The notes beneath the pieces are model-generated. The model was not told the DNA's origin, did not search any database, and saw only the letters and a list, made by a program, of their open reading frames with translations. From NCBI GenBank assembly GCA_045594245.1, contig JAZNYG010000015.1, forward strand, positions 62,001 through 126,000: DNA of 64,000 nt, written 5' to 3'. This DNA is from UBA1189 sp045594245 (lineage in GTDB: Bacteria > Bacteroidota > Bacteroidia > Bacteroidales > Bacteroidaceae). Position numbers and translations under genes: made by a program. Below, piece by piece: positions 35,107 to 44,105 of this stretch (positions are counted from its first letter, which is position 1; every line of letters starts with the position of its first letter).

Positions 35107-36288
35107 TTACTTTACAATTTGTCGTTCTTTGTACTCAAAGAGGGCCTGATTATCTCTTAACTCCTCTATACTAAAAACTCTGATCTTGGCTTTGGGATTT
35201 GCATATTTCCCGATTTTGAAATACACCTCTTCTATGTCTGTCGAAATAGGCTCAAATACATAGATGATTGCAACACAGTCGCCCGAATATCCCTCAATCC
35301 AAAAATTATGGTCGGTAGAAAATCCCAGCACATCTTTCACTTTATAGGCAAAATCTTGATCGTCAATAAGCCGTAAGTCATGACTTGACCCGAATTGTTC
35401 TCGTGTCCAGTTTTGTTCGTAAGCATAAGCTACATAGGTTGCATCAGGAGTACGCCATAGTGCCATAGTTCCCTCCTCTACAGGCTTAATCAAATGGACA
35501 TCGTTATATACTGCCCACGAACGTTCATTCATAGAATCATACTCTTCGCTTTCTTCTTTTGCGAGTTTAGGTGCATAGTATCGAGGCTTATCGTCGTAGA
35601 GAGGCCTCTTCTTGTTCTTCTGGTTCAATGTAAGCCTTTTCCCATTCATGTCCAGATACGGTATGCCATAGATGGCAATCTCTGTAGTACCGCGTGGTAG
35701 TTTAGGGAAATATATTTGGAAATCAAGTAGGGTTCCCCTCTGGCATTTGAATGTGAAGTACTTGCCAAAACAATCAGGAACAGTGCGTATAGCACGATAG
35801 TTTTTCCCAGTCTTAAGGTCTACGATTGCTGTTTCGTCAGACGCCAACCAAAAGTTCTTCATCGTATCAGCTGGTGCATAAATATAGAGGTGCAGTACGG
35901 TGTGCTCACCCTCATTCCTTAATTCGTAATGTCTGCCCGAAAAACCTGTTGTGTCCCATTTCTTGGAGTTCAACGATAACACCTTTTCCCAACGACGAGC
36001 AATGCTATGATCTGCCGCAGTGGGAACATCCTCAATCAGGGAAGTCTCGATTTCTGGAACATCCCACGAATAAGCCGCACCACGAAATATATAGCTGGGA
36101 TGGTTCGTGAAGCTGGCACTTGTCTCCCCTGTCTGTTCGTTTTCGATGACGTCGAAATGTGTGGTCCAATTTCCAAGTAGCCTAACCAAGAGTTCTGTTT
36201 CATTCTGTTGGCTGCGTATGGCAATGAAGCTGCCAAGCACGAATGCCAATGCCGTAATGAAGAGAAGTGCGAATCTAAACTTTTTCAT
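35107..36288 (-). CDS. exported protein of unknown function in the second sigma-factor operon
   Basis: 393 residues. An N-terminal signal or anchor (FRFALLFITALAFVLGSFIAI) is followed by a beta-rich soluble domain with many aromatic residues. No motif is recognised. It starts 12 bp after the anti-sigma-like gene, so it is the third gene of an operon. It may be the envelope effector or sensor of that system. This is inference from position only. Confidence 0.7.
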   Translation of the reverse strand: MKKFRFALLFITALAFVLGSFIAIRSQQNETELLVRLLGNWTTHFDVIENEQTGETSASFTNHPSYIFRGAAYSWDVPEIETSLIEDVPTAADHSIARRWEKVLSLNSKKWDTTGFSGRHYELRNEGEHTVLHLYIYAPADTMKNFWLASDETAIVDLKTGKNYRAIRTVPDCFGKYFTFKCQRGTLLDFQIYFPKLPRGTTEIAIYGIPYLDMNGKRLTLNQKNKKRPLYDDKPRYYAPKLAKEESEEYDSMNERSWAVYNDVHLIKPVEEGTMALWRTPDATYVAYAYEQNWTREQFGSSHDLRLIDDQDFAYKVKDVLGFSTDHNFWIEGYSGDCVAIIYVFEPISTDIEEVYFKIGKYANPKAKIRVFSIEELRDNQALFEYKERQIVK

Positions 36289-36300
36289 ATAGCGGGTGAT

Positions 36301-37020
36301 TTAGAAATTGTAGAATTTGGATTGATTGTCTAATATTAAACATTTTTCTCTGTAGCCTGCATAGCTTGCATATGAAATGGCTGTAGTAAACGGTGAATTT
36401 ATTCCATACACCAATGTGTTTGAACCTATCTCCTCTACCATCCATAAGTATTGACGTCCCTTTACTGCATCTTGCAATTTAAACAAAAGCCTATCTTTCG
36501 TCAGATGAAGCAGATGTCCAGGAGCATTGTGGCTATATGTACATGCAACGTGTTGCATACGGGCAAGGACATCGGCCTCCTTATACTCGGGAAACACGTA
36601 AACGAAGCTGACTACACCTGCATCGGTGATGGCTATGCTATCTGGCAGTTCCTGTTCTATACCATAGTTGGCCGCCAACCTTGCGATGAACTCATCCACG
36701 AGGACAGGACTTTTATAGGCGGTATCGGTGGTTGAGGCATAGATTACCTGAGTACCCTGCATCGATGCTGTGGGTGCAACCTCACTACTGCCATCAAGCA
36801 AAAAGTGCCCTACGATAAGCGCTGCCACCATGCAAGCGGCAACTGACGGCCACATCCAGCGATGCGGGGTCGAAGAGTGTTGGAGCTGCATCTCTTCTAC
36901 GCGCTCCATCAGCTGCTCATTGAGGTCGGCAGGCATCTGCGGACATCTGCGGGTTCGACGGGCTACTGCTTCGCGCAATCCTGCGTCCTTAGGCTGAGTG
37001 TCAGGGATGTTATTGTTCAT
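36301..37020 (-). CDS. putative anti-sigma factor (membrane)
   Basis: 239 residues. The cytoplasmic N-terminus of about 50 residues (LREAVARRTRRCPQMPADLN, LMERVEEMQLQH) precedes a single span (SVAACMVAALIVGHFLL at about 62-78) and a periplasmic domain of about 160 residues. The start overlaps the end of the ECF sigma gene by 11 bp, so the two are translationally coupled. Architecture and context are those of an ECF anti-sigma factor, though no zinc anti-sigma motif (HxxxCxxC) is present. Confidence 0.75.
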   Translation of the reverse strand: MNNNIPDTQPKDAGLREAVARRTRRCPQMPADLNEQLMERVEEMQLQHSSTPHRWMWPSVAACMVAALIVGHFLLDGSSEVAPTASMQGTQVIYASTTDTAYKSPVLVDEFIARLAANYGIEQELPDSIAITDAGVVSFVYVFPEYKEADVLARMQHVACTYSHNAPGHLLHLTKDRLLFKLQDAVKGRQYLWMVEEIGSNTLVYGINSPFTTAISYASYAGYREKCLILDNQSKFYNF

Positions 37021-37573
37021 AGTCGAATGATTGAATGATTCTATATAATTTACGTCTCGTGCGGCTCAGTCGCGAAGCCACGGTCGACGGCATGGAGTCG
37101 GTGGTATAGGCGATGTCCTTGAGGCTCATGTCGTCAAAGTAGAACATGGTGATGAGAGCCTGTTCCTCGGGTGGCAGGTAGTCGAGCGCGCGCTCTATCA
37201 GCTGTATCGTCGCTTCGTCCTGCTGTTGGAATACTTGGGCCAACGCTTCGTCCTGAATGCTCTCCAGGTCTACATCGCGGTCATCAACATAGATTACCGG
37301 TTGCCGGGCACGCCGCACAAAGTTCAGCGACTCATTGTAGGCAATGCGGCTCATCCAAGTGGCGAGCGAGGCTTGCCTGCTGTCGTACGACTGGATGTTG
37401 CGGAATATCTTGACGAATACATCCTGATACACCTCCTCGGCATCTTCCTGGCAGGTGACAATACGGGCTACCTGCCTGAAAACCATCGTGCCATAGAGCT
37501 GGAGCACACGACGCTGTGCCTGTCCATCTTGCCTGCAAAGAGCTTGTATGAGTGTCTGCGTTTCTTTTTCCAT
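37010..37573 (-). CDS. ECF-type RNA polymerase sigma factor (second operon)
   Basis: 187 residues from MEKETQTLIQALCRQDGQAQ. Region 2 is QLYGTMVFRQVARIVTCQED through EEVYQDVFVKIFRNIQSYDSRQASLATW. Region 4 is LDYLPPEEQALITMFYFDDMSLKDIAYTT with VASRLSRTRRKLY. An upstream Met at 37606 is possible but adds a tail not seen in the family. It is followed by coupled anti-sigma-like and exported genes. Its upstream region lacks the P1-P3 block, so it is probably not part of that regulon. Confidence 0.9.
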   Translation of the reverse strand: MEKETQTLIQALCRQDGQAQRRVLQLYGTMVFRQVARIVTCQEDAEEVYQDVFVKIFRNIQSYDSRQASLATWMSRIAYNESLNFVRRARQPVIYVDDRDVDLESIQDEALAQVFQQQDEATIQLIERALDYLPPEEQALITMFYFDDMSLKDIAYTTDSMPSTVASRLSRTRRKLYRIIQSFDYEQ

Positions 37574-37676
37574 CCCGTAAGTGTCGGTTCTCATACTTAT
37601 ATACACGAGAAATAGGAAAACATTGCACGAATGAGAAAAAAATATCGCTTCGACGAAGGATAATGGTAATAATATT

Positions 37677-37704
37677 CCCCGAAGACGCCGTGGCGTTTTC
37701 GGGG
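37677..37704. terminator. strong GC-rich hairpin between the sigma operon and the coiled-coil gene
   Basis: CCCCGAAGACGCC (37677-37689) pairs with GGCGTTTTCGGGG (37692-37704), with one G-T pair. It lies 25 bp after the stop of the minus-strand gene at 37729. The following bases are AT-rich but not a clean T run. Confidence 0.55.
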
Positions 37705-37728
37705 AACTCCTTTACGTTCAGGTAGGCA

Positions 37729-38040
37729 TTACTGCTTGTCGGCAATGCCGAAGTCGGGCCACTCCATCTTGTCGTAATGGCTCTTGATGGCTTTCTTGAT
37801 GTTCACCACATCGTCGTTGAGGCGGCTCATCGTGTCATTGTTTGTGCGGCGCAGCTCCGAGAGCGCAGCTGCAGCCTCCTCCACAGCGCTGTCGGTGGCG
37901 GCGAGGGTCTTCACACCCTCTCTCAAGCGCTCAATGTCGGCATTGCCGAATCCTAAAGATTGTACCTTGCTGAGGTTTCTCAGCATACCCTCGGCCAGGC
38001 TCTCGGCCTTGGCCATCATTGTTTGTGCTCCTTTTGACAT
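37729..38040 (-). CDS. small coiled-coil protein of unknown function
   Basis: 103 residues, soluble, mostly helical. The run EEAAAALSELRRTNNDTMSR and LNDDVVNIKKAIKSHYDK suggests a coiled coil. It ends in a short acidic/aromatic tail (MEWPDFGIADKQ). I do not recognise a named family. It is a single gene upstream of the second sigma operon. The small size and heptad-like spacing suggest a structural or partner protein, but no role can be assigned. Confidence 0.65.
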   Translation of the reverse strand: MSKGAQTMMAKAESLAEGMLRNLSKVQSLGFGNADIERLREGVKTLAATDSAVEEAAAALSELRRTNNDTMSRLNDDVVNIKKAIKSHYDKMEWPDFGIADKQ

Positions 38041-38613
38041 AAATAGTAAAGTTTACATTTTTCCATAGCAAAAATAAGCAAAAAATCGCTCGCTTGTGAC
38101 CCTATATATGGCGATAAAACGTACTGTATAGCGCACGCAATGCACTATTTCCCTGCGGATTATGGAAAGTTAAACTTTCTTAAACGAATAGCTGGCGCTT
38201 CCGCTTTTCCATACATGTTTTTTTATTTCGGCACAATCTATAAGGCCTATCCCTGCGCACCCTCACGGTATCTCGCGCGAAACTCCGAGGGGGTGATGTC
38301 TGTCATACTTACGGCATATGTGCTCCAAGTTTTGGGCTGTCGCGTGAAGCCCGCATAGTCGCTTACCTCATGGTGCTCCTTGCAGTGCTCGCTCAGCAGT
38401 ATGGCAAACGGTTGTTGTAGCGCAGTGCACTGCTTGCGGGCTCTGATAGGCTTCTCTACTCGCTTCCTCTACCATAACCTGCTAACGAAAATATTGTGCG
38501 TGGCGAGATGGACAAAGCCACGCCTCCTCTATAATAGAGGGAGAATGGGGAGGATTCGGGCATCTCGGAAATACTAAGGGTGAACCAAATACAGGCTCAC
38601 CCTTGTTGTTAGA
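38041..38613. other. 570-bp gap: AraC relic plus repeat-like hairpins
   Basis: Apart from the AraC-type fragment at 38247-38468, it holds a GCGTGGC/GCCACGC hairpin at about 38499-38525 and a CCTCTATAATAGAGGG palindrome at about 38523-38541 related to the ends of the 25574 element. Otherwise nothing is supported. Confidence 0.5.
38247..38468 (-). pseudogene. remnant of an AraC-family regulator (C-terminal helix-turn-helix only)
   Basis: A stop-free stretch of 73 codons on the minus strand, bounded by TAG codons at 38469-38471 and 38247-38249, has no usable start. Its end reads VSDYAGFTRQPKTWSTYAV then MTDITPSEFRARYREGAQG. This is the pattern of the second helix-turn-helix of AraC proteins (AGF-x-F-x-R-x-F-K-x3-G-x-TPSEFR). 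The first half of the DNA-binding domain and the whole sensor domain are missing. Confidence 0.55.
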
Positions 38614-40215
38614 TTATTTCTTGTTGCCTCTATTCTTGTTGGGGGTGGGTTTTGAGAATCGTTGAGGACGCTGGCCGCGCTTGTCTCCTGCGGGCTTGCC
38701 GCCACGGAACTCGCGCTTGCCGCCACCCTGTGGCCTATTTGCCTTACGCTCACGTGCTGCCTGCATCTTGGCAAACTCGTGGTGACGCTCGTAGAGGGTG
38801 CTGTAGTTGGTATCTTCCTCGTAGCGCTCGCGGTCGTTGCGCTCGGCCATCTCGCGCTTGCTGATGGGACGGTCTTCGCCGAAACGACGATTGTCGTCGT
38901 TGAACCTGCGACGTTCGCCGCCAAAGCTGCGCTCTTCGTCGTTGAAACGACGGCGTGGACGCTCCTCCTCACGCTTCATGCCGAAGGTCTTGGCTGCACG
39001 TTCCTCACGTACACGGAGCGGACGGCGCTCTGTTGCAGGGCGCTCGCTCTTGTCGAGCTCCTCGCCGCTCTCGCGGAACTCCTTGAACTTACCGTCGAAC
39101 ATCTCGTACTTGCGGAACTCGCAGGGAAGGGCACCGTTGAAGAAGGGGATGATGACCGAGGCCTTCAGCCCAATCTTGTCGAAGCACTCCTTGCGGTAGC
39201 TCAATATCCAAGCATCGTTGCCCTTGAAGGCATGCTTGAGTCGCTCGCCGATGGTGCGGTACAGGCCCAAGAGGTCGTCGGTAGTGATGCGCTCGCCATA
39301 GGGCGGGTTGGTCACCATGATGGCACGCTCGGCAGGCTCCACGAAGTCGGCCATATCGCGGTGCTCAATGGTGATGTCCTTGGAGAGGCCCGCTGCACGC
39401 ACATTGTTGGTGGCGATATTCACCGCCTTCCAGTCGATGTCGTAGCCGTAGATATGGTGGGTAAACTCGCGCTCGGCAGAGTCGTCGTTGTATATCTCGT
39501 CGAAAAGCTCCTGGTCGAAGTCGGCCCACTTCTCGAAAGCAAACTCCTTGCGGAAGACGCCCGGCGCGATGTTGCGAGCGATGAGGGCAGCCTCGATGGG
39601 CAGGGTGCCCGAACCGCACATGGGGTCTACGAAGTCGCACTCGCCTGTCCAGCCCGTCTGCAAGATCATGCCGGCAGCCAGCACCTCATTGAGCGGAGCC
39701 TCCACAGCCTCCTGACGGTAGCCACGGCGGTGGAGCGACTCACCCGATGAGTCGAGCGACAGGGTGCAGCGATCCTGTGCGATGTGTATGTGGAGCGTGA
39801 TGTCGGGGTTGGTCACCTGCACCGAGGGGCGCTTGCCCTCCTTCTCGCGGAAGTAGTCGGCAATGGCATCCTTGACGCGGTAGGCCACAAACTTGGAGTG
39901 GCGGAACTCGTCGCTGAACACCACCGAGTCGACAGCAAAGCTGGTGTTTACATCCATATAGTCTTCCCACTTGATGCGCTTCACGATATCATATATCTCG
40001 TCGGCATCCTTGGCATTGAAGTGAAGGATAGGCTTCAAGATGCGGATGGCTGTGCGCAGATGGAAGTTGGCACGGTACATCATGGCCTTGTCACCGGTAA
40101 ACGATACCATACGGCGACCTATCTGGATGTCGTTGGCACCCAACTCGGTAAGTTCCTTTGCCAATATCTCCTCCAGTCCCTGGAAAGTCTTGGCGATGAG
40201 TTCAAATGTTTTCAA
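38614..40215 (-). CDS. THUMP-domain 23S rRNA/tRNA guanine-N2 methyltransferase (RlmL-like) with basic tail
   Basis: 533 residues. N-terminal THUMP RNA-binding domain (about 1-160: FELIAKTFQGLEEILAKEL, LRTAIRILKPILHF). Methyltransferase domain (about 165-390) with FVDPMCGSGTLPIEAALIA (SAM motif I) and IMVTNPPYGERI (NPPY catalytic motif). The last 130 residues are a low-complexity Arg/Glu/Gly-rich tail (RRRFNDEERSFGGERRRFND and GGGKREFRGGKPAGDKRG). This tail is absent from E. coli RlmL and probably gives extra RNA affinity. A 362-codon open frame on the opposite strand is a shadow of this gene. Confidence 0.92.
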   Translation of the reverse strand: MKTFELIAKTFQGLEEILAKELTELGANDIQIGRRMVSFTGDKAMMYRANFHLRTAIRILKPILHFNAKDADEIYDIVKRIKWEDYMDVNTSFAVDSVVFSDEFRHSKFVAYRVKDAIADYFREKEGKRPSVQVTNPDITLHIHIAQDRCTLSLDSSGESLHRRGYRQEAVEAPLNEVLAAGMILQTGWTGECDFVDPMCGSGTLPIEAALIARNIAPGVFRKEFAFEKWADFDQELFDEIYNDDSAEREFTHHIYGYDIDWKAVNIATNNVRAAGLSKDITIEHRDMADFVEPAERAIMVTNPPYGERITTDDLLGLYRTIGERLKHAFKGNDAWILSYRKECFDKIGLKASVIIPFFNGALPCEFRKYEMFDGKFKEFRESGEELDKSERPATERRPLRVREERAAKTFGMKREEERPRRRFNDEERSFGGERRRFNDDNRRFGEDRPISKREMAERNDRERYEEDTNYSTLYERHHEFAKMQAARERKANRPQGGGKREFRGGKPAGDKRGQRPQRFSKPTPNKNRGNKK

Positions 40216-40276
40216 TGTCGTTATGTTTTATAATGTTACTCCTAATTGTCTCTTTCTGTGTGATGTGTCAGGCTGC

Positions 40277-41149
40277 TTATCTCTTCTGCAACACCTTTGT
40301 GCCTGCCGGTACATCTTCGGTAACCCATACGTTGCCGCCGATGACTGCTCCGCGCCCTATCGTGATACGGCCGAGGATGGTGCTGTTGCTATACACGATG
40401 ACACCGTCCTCGAGGATGGGGTGGCGGTCGATCCCCTTGATGGGATTTCCTTGCGCATCGAGAGGGAAACTTTTGGCACCTAAGGTGACCCCCTGATACA
40501 GCTTTACATGATGGCCGATAATGCTTGTGGCGCCTATCACTACGCCCGTGCCATGGTCGATGGTGAAGTAGTCGCCTATGGTGGCGGCAGGATGTATGTC
40601 GATACCCGTCTCGCTATGCGCCATCTCGGTGATGATGCGCGGGATGAGCGGTACGCCCAGCAGATGCAGCTCGTGGGCCATGCGGTAGTTGCTCAAGGCG
40701 CGTATTACCGGGTAGCAGCTGATGACCTCGCCATAGCTTGTGGCTGCAGGGTCACCCTCGTAGGCGGCAATGACATCGGTGCCCAATTGGCGGCGCAACT
40801 CGGGCAAACGTCCGATGAATTGGGCACAAATCGCAGCTGCACGCTCTCGCGTAGCCTCGGCCGCCTTGTCGAAGCAGAGTCCAGCCAAGATCTGTTCCGT
40901 AAGTTTGTTGTACAGGCACTCCACATTCACCCCCGTATGGTAGGCAATGGTGTGGCTTGTGATGTGCGAGTAGCCGAAGTATCCAGGGAAGAGTATGGCA
41001 CGGCATAGGTCGACAATCTCGCTCAATCCAGTGAGCGAAGGTAGTGACTCACCATCGCAGAGCTGGTGAAAAACTTCTTTGTAGGATTCGGGCTCCGCAA
41101 GCTCGCGAACTACTTGTTTCAGCATGTTGTCAAAACGGTCAGTTGCCAT
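40277..41149 (-). CDS. cysE: serine O-acetyltransferase
   Basis: 290 residues from MATDRFDNMLKQVVRELAEP. It makes O-acetylserine for cysteine synthesis. The N-terminal helical domain is followed by a left-handed beta-helix of hexapeptide repeats: IDIHPAATIGDYFTIDHGTG, VVIGATSIIGHHVKLYQGVT, HPILEDGVIVYSNSTILGRI. The DHGTG motif includes the catalytic His. A -7 box at 41169-41176 lies inside a longer frame that reaches 41218 and fixes the start. No cysK is adjacent. Confidence 0.94.
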   Translation of the reverse strand: MATDRFDNMLKQVVRELAEPESYKEVFHQLCDGESLPSLTGLSEIVDLCRAILFPGYFGYSHITSHTIAYHTGVNVECLYNKLTEQILAGLCFDKAAEATRERAAAICAQFIGRLPELRRQLGTDVIAAYEGDPAATSYGEVISCYPVIRALSNYRMAHELHLLGVPLIPRIITEMAHSETGIDIHPAATIGDYFTIDHGTGVVIGATSIIGHHVKLYQGVTLGAKSFPLDAQGNPIKGIDRHPILEDGVIVYSNSTILGRITIGRGAVIGGNVWVTEDVPAGTKVLQKR

Positions 41150-41168
41150 ACCACAAGGGATTTCGTTG

Positions 41169-41176
41169 CAAAGATA
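41169..41176 (-). promoter_or_regulatory. -7 box of cysE
   Basis: TATCTTTG on the minus strand, 19 bp before the ATG at 41149. Confidence 0.7.
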
Positions 41177-41283
41177 CGAAAAATCGAGTGAAAATATATA
41201 AAACTTTGATATTTTCACTATATGAGATAAGGTGTCTTTTTTATTCTCTATTTAAAATGCTAAGTAGATGGGTGATTTTCGGG

Positions 41284-41721
41284 TTATGGTAAAAAATCTC
41301 TGATATCTTTACCGAAACGGGCAAGTTCACGTACTACGCTACTGCTGATGGCGGCATACTCAGGCTCGCTGATGAGCAATAGCGTATCAATGCCCGTAAG
41401 CATACGATTGACATCGGCAATGCCCCGCTCATACTCGAAGTCGATACTGCTGCGTACGCCCCGAATGATACACTGGGCACCGATGGACTGGGCGAAGTCG
41501 GTGGTGAGTCCCTCGTATTTCATCACGCAGATGCGCGGCTCATCCTTGTATAGCACTTTGATGCGCTCTACGCGTTCATCAGCCGTGAACATCGTGTGCT
41601 TGGCATCATTGATGCCTACGCCTATATACAGCGTATCGACCAGCAGCAGCGCACGGCGCACCAAAGCCGCATGCCCTATGGTGAAGGGGTCAAAGGTACC
41701 GGGAAATATAGCAACTCTCAT
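41284..41721 (-). CDS. coaD: phosphopantetheine adenylyltransferase
   Basis: 145 residues. Fourth step of CoA synthesis. Seen: MRVAIFPGTFDPFTIGHAAL (T/HxGH nucleotidyltransferase motif), VGINDAKHTMFTADERVERI, IIRGVRSSIDFEYERGIADVN and SSSVVRELARFG. It starts 10 bp after the parE stop, in one operon with it. Confidence 0.95.
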   Translation of the reverse strand: MRVAIFPGTFDPFTIGHAALVRRALLLVDTLYIGVGINDAKHTMFTADERVERIKVLYKDEPRICVMKYEGLTTDFAQSIGAQCIIRGVRSSIDFEYERGIADVNRMLTGIDTLLLISEPEYAAISSSVVRELARFGKDIRDFLP

Positions 41722-41731
41722 AATTCAGCAT

Positions 41732-43663
41732 TTACTCCTCATCCGGTTTATCCTCCTCCACCACGAGGTTGTCAATAATGAAGTTCTGACGTTCCATGGT
41801 ATTCTTGCCCATGTAGAACTCGAGGAGGTCCATCACGGCATCGTTCTTGTGGAGGCTGACACGCTCGAGGCGGATGTCCTTGCCGATGAAGTGCTTGAAC
41901 TCGTCGGGTGAAATCTCACCGAGACCCTTGAATCGGGTGATTTCGGGGTTGGGGCCGAGGTCGGCGATGGCCTGCTGGCGCTCCTCGTCGGAGTAGCAGT
42001 AGCGGGTGATGAAGTCGCTCTTGCGGTCGGTGTCGTTCTCCTTCTTGTAACCCTTGATGAGGCGTTTCCTGTTGCGCACACGGAAAAGCGGCGTCTGCAG
42101 GATGTATACGTGGCCCTTCTTGATGAGGTCGGGGAAGAACTGCAGGAAGAAGGTAATCATCAGCAGGCGGATGTGCATGCCGTCGACATCGGCATCGGTG
42201 GCCACGATGACCTTGTTGTAACGGAGCCCCTCGAGGCCATCCTCGATGTTGAGCGCGGCTTGCAGGAGGTTAAACTCCTCGTTCTCGTAAACCACCTTCT
42301 TGGTGAGGCCGAACGAATTGAGCGGTTTACCGCGCAGGCTGAATACGGCCTGTGTGTTCACATCGCGACTCTTGGTGATGGATCCGCTCGCTGAGTCGCC
42401 CTCGGTGATGAAGATGCACGACTCGTCGGTGCGGTCGCCCTTGGCGTCGTTGAAGTGAATGCGGCAGTCGCGCAGCTTGCGGTTGTGCATGTTGACCTTC
42501 TTGGCACGCTCGCGGGCTATCTTGGTGACACCGGCAATGGCCTTACGCTCCTTCTCGCTCTCCTGAATCTTCTGCAGCATGGTGTCGGCCACCTCGGTAT
42601 TGCGGTGCAGGTAGTTGTCCACTTCGGTCTTGATGAAGTCGCCCACAAACTTGTTGAGGCTGCGGCCACCGGGTTCCATGGCGGTAGAGCCCAGCTTCAC
42701 CTTGGTCTGGCTCTCAAACACCGGCTCCTCCACATTGATGGCGATGGCGCCCACGATACCGTTGCGGATATCGGTGAATTCGTGGTTTTTGTTGTAAAAC
42801 TCCTTGATGGTGCGGGCAATATGCTCCTTGAAGGCACTTTGGTGAGTACCGCCCTGTGTGGTATGCTGGCCATTGACGAAGGAGTAGTACTCCTCGCCGT
42901 ACTGGTCGGTATGGGTGAAGGCAATCTCTATGTCCTCGGTCTTGAGGTGTATGATGGGATAGAGCGATGTGGCCGTCATGTTGTCGGTGAGCAGGTCTAC
43001 CAAACCATTGCGCGAGAGGATGCGCTTGCCATTGTACATGATGGTGAGACCCGTGTTGAGGTAGGTGTAGTTGCGCAACATGGTCTCGATATAGGCCGAG
43101 CGGAACGAGTAGCCCACAAACAGCGTGTTATCGGGTTCGAAGACGATGCGTGTACCCGTCTCCTCGGGACCTGCATTCTCGGTGGTGTCGCTCACCATGT
43201 TGCCCTTCTCGAACACTACCGTGCGCACCTTGCCGTCGCGGTATGAGCTGGCCTCGAAGTGGGCACTCAGGGCGTTCACCGCCTTCACACCCACACCGTT
43301 CAGGCCCACGCTCTTCTTGAAGGCCTTGCTGTCGTACTTACCGCCGGTGTTGAGCACGCTCACTGCCTCCATCAGCTTGCCCTGAGGGATGCCGCGGCCA
43401 TAGTCGCGCACGCTGACGCGCTTGTGGTCGGTGATATCAATCTCGATACGCTTGCCGGCATGCATCTTGAACTCGTCGATGGAGTTGTCGATGACCTCCT
43501 TGAGCAGCACGTAGATACCGTCGTCGTTCTGCGAGCCGTCGCCCAGCTTACCGATATACATACCGGGACGCAGGCGTACGTGCTCCATGTCACTCAGGTG
43601 GCGTATGTTGTCGTCGGTATACGCTACCTGTTCCTCAATGGGCATATTCAGTTCGTCAGTCAT
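41732..43663 (-). CDS. parE: DNA topoisomerase IV subunit B (type IIA topoisomerase ATPase subunit)
   Basis: 643 residues. GHKL ATPase domain (LRPGMYIGKLGDGSQNDDGI, EVIDNSIDEF, RDYGRGIPQGKL, GLNGVGVKAVNAL), transducer domain, TOPRIM domain (CIFITEGDSASGSI, VATDADVDGMHIRLLM) and the C-terminal ITRFKGLGEISPDEFKHFIG. With ParC it unlinks daughter chromosomes. The GKLGDGS-type segment and the length fit the Bacteroidota TopoIV B subunit better than GyrB, but the parC gene is not in view. coaD follows. A TACCTTTA near-consensus box lies in the upstream gap. Confidence 0.9.
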   Translation of the reverse strand: MTDELNMPIEEQVAYTDDNIRHLSDMEHVRLRPGMYIGKLGDGSQNDDGIYVLLKEVIDNSIDEFKMHAGKRIEIDITDHKRVSVRDYGRGIPQGKLMEAVSVLNTGGKYDSKAFKKSVGLNGVGVKAVNALSAHFEASSYRDGKVRTVVFEKGNMVSDTTENAGPEETGTRIVFEPDNTLFVGYSFRSAYIETMLRNYTYLNTGLTIMYNGKRILSRNGLVDLLTDNMTATSLYPIIHLKTEDIEIAFTHTDQYGEEYYSFVNGQHTTQGGTHQSAFKEHIARTIKEFYNKNHEFTDIRNGIVGAIAINVEEPVFESQTKVKLGSTAMEPGGRSLNKFVGDFIKTEVDNYLHRNTEVADTMLQKIQESEKERKAIAGVTKIARERAKKVNMHNRKLRDCRIHFNDAKGDRTDESCIFITEGDSASGSITKSRDVNTQAVFSLRGKPLNSFGLTKKVVYENEEFNLLQAALNIEDGLEGLRYNKVIVATDADVDGMHIRLLMITFFLQFFPDLIKKGHVYILQTPLFRVRNRKRLIKGYKKENDTDRKSDFITRYCYSDEERQQAIADLGPNPEITRFKGLGEISPDEFKHFIGKDIRLERVSLHKNDAVMDLLEFYMGKNTMERQNFIIDNLVVEEDKPDEE

Positions 43664-43784
43664 AATGTTTCCAGTGATTTCTCGCTACTATTCCATTTAT
43701 CGGGTAAAGGTAGCTATTTTTTGCGAGAAAACGAGAATAAACGAAACAAAATTATAGTAAATGTAATTTAGAATTCAGGAAAAA

Positions 43785-43815
43785 TTGTTTTTTCTCTCGA
43801 CTTTCACTAATTTTG
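43785..43815 (+). promoter_or_regulatory. thi operon promoter
   Basis: A -33-like TTGTTT at 43785-43790 and a -7 box TAATTTTG at 43808-43815. It is 50-60 bp upstream of the riboswitch. Confidence 0.65.
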
Positions 43816-43871
43816 TCGCGGAATTACCAAACAAGCGCGTAGCGCGCCGCGTTGTGTTAGGTGAACCCAAT

Positions 43872-43945
43872 GTTAGGGGTGCTTGCCCAAGGGCAGGCTG
43901 AGATTATACCCTTTGAACCTGCTGGCGTAATTGCAGAGAGGAAAA
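43872..43945 (+). promoter_or_regulatory. TPP riboswitch (THI element)
   Basis: The conserved core is present in order: TTAGGGGTGC, GGCTGAGATTATACC, CTTTGAACCTG, then the P3/P5 side GCGTAATTGCAGAGAGGAAA. It is followed by a terminator and the thiM-tenA gene. Thiamine pyrophosphate binding would favour the terminator. Confidence 0.92.
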
Positions 43946-43980
43946 CGGAACTTGGTGTGTAGGCACAAGCTGATAGTATA

Positions 43981-44028
43981 AGAGAAGACCGTATTCCCTC
44001 GTGAGAATAGGTCTTCTCTCTCTTTTTG
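43981..44028 (+). terminator. riboswitch-controlled intrinsic terminator
   Basis: AGAGAAGACC (43981-43990) pairs with GGTCTTCTCT (44010-44019). An inner TATTC/GAATA extends the stem, and CTCTTTTT follows. It lies 78 bp before the thiM-tenA start. Confidence 0.88.
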
Positions 44029-44105
44029 CCCATGCCATACACGGCTCCGCAAGCAAGGAACCGGCATTTACGAAACTAAATGTCAAACCTAAAAAAAGGA
44101 GAAAA

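Larger units (their letters stand above)
43664..44105. other. divergent regulatory gap between parE and the thiamine genes
   Basis: 442 bp without a gene. It holds the parE upstream region, the thi promoter (43785-43815), a TPP riboswitch (43872-43945) and its terminator (43981-44028). Confidence 0.7.

Noticed and set aside
38662..39750. A 362-codon open frame on the plus strand
   Set aside because: It is antisense to the RlmL-like gene, whose THUMP, SAM and NPPY motifs are clear. The reverse frame has no recognisable domain and reflects codon bias.
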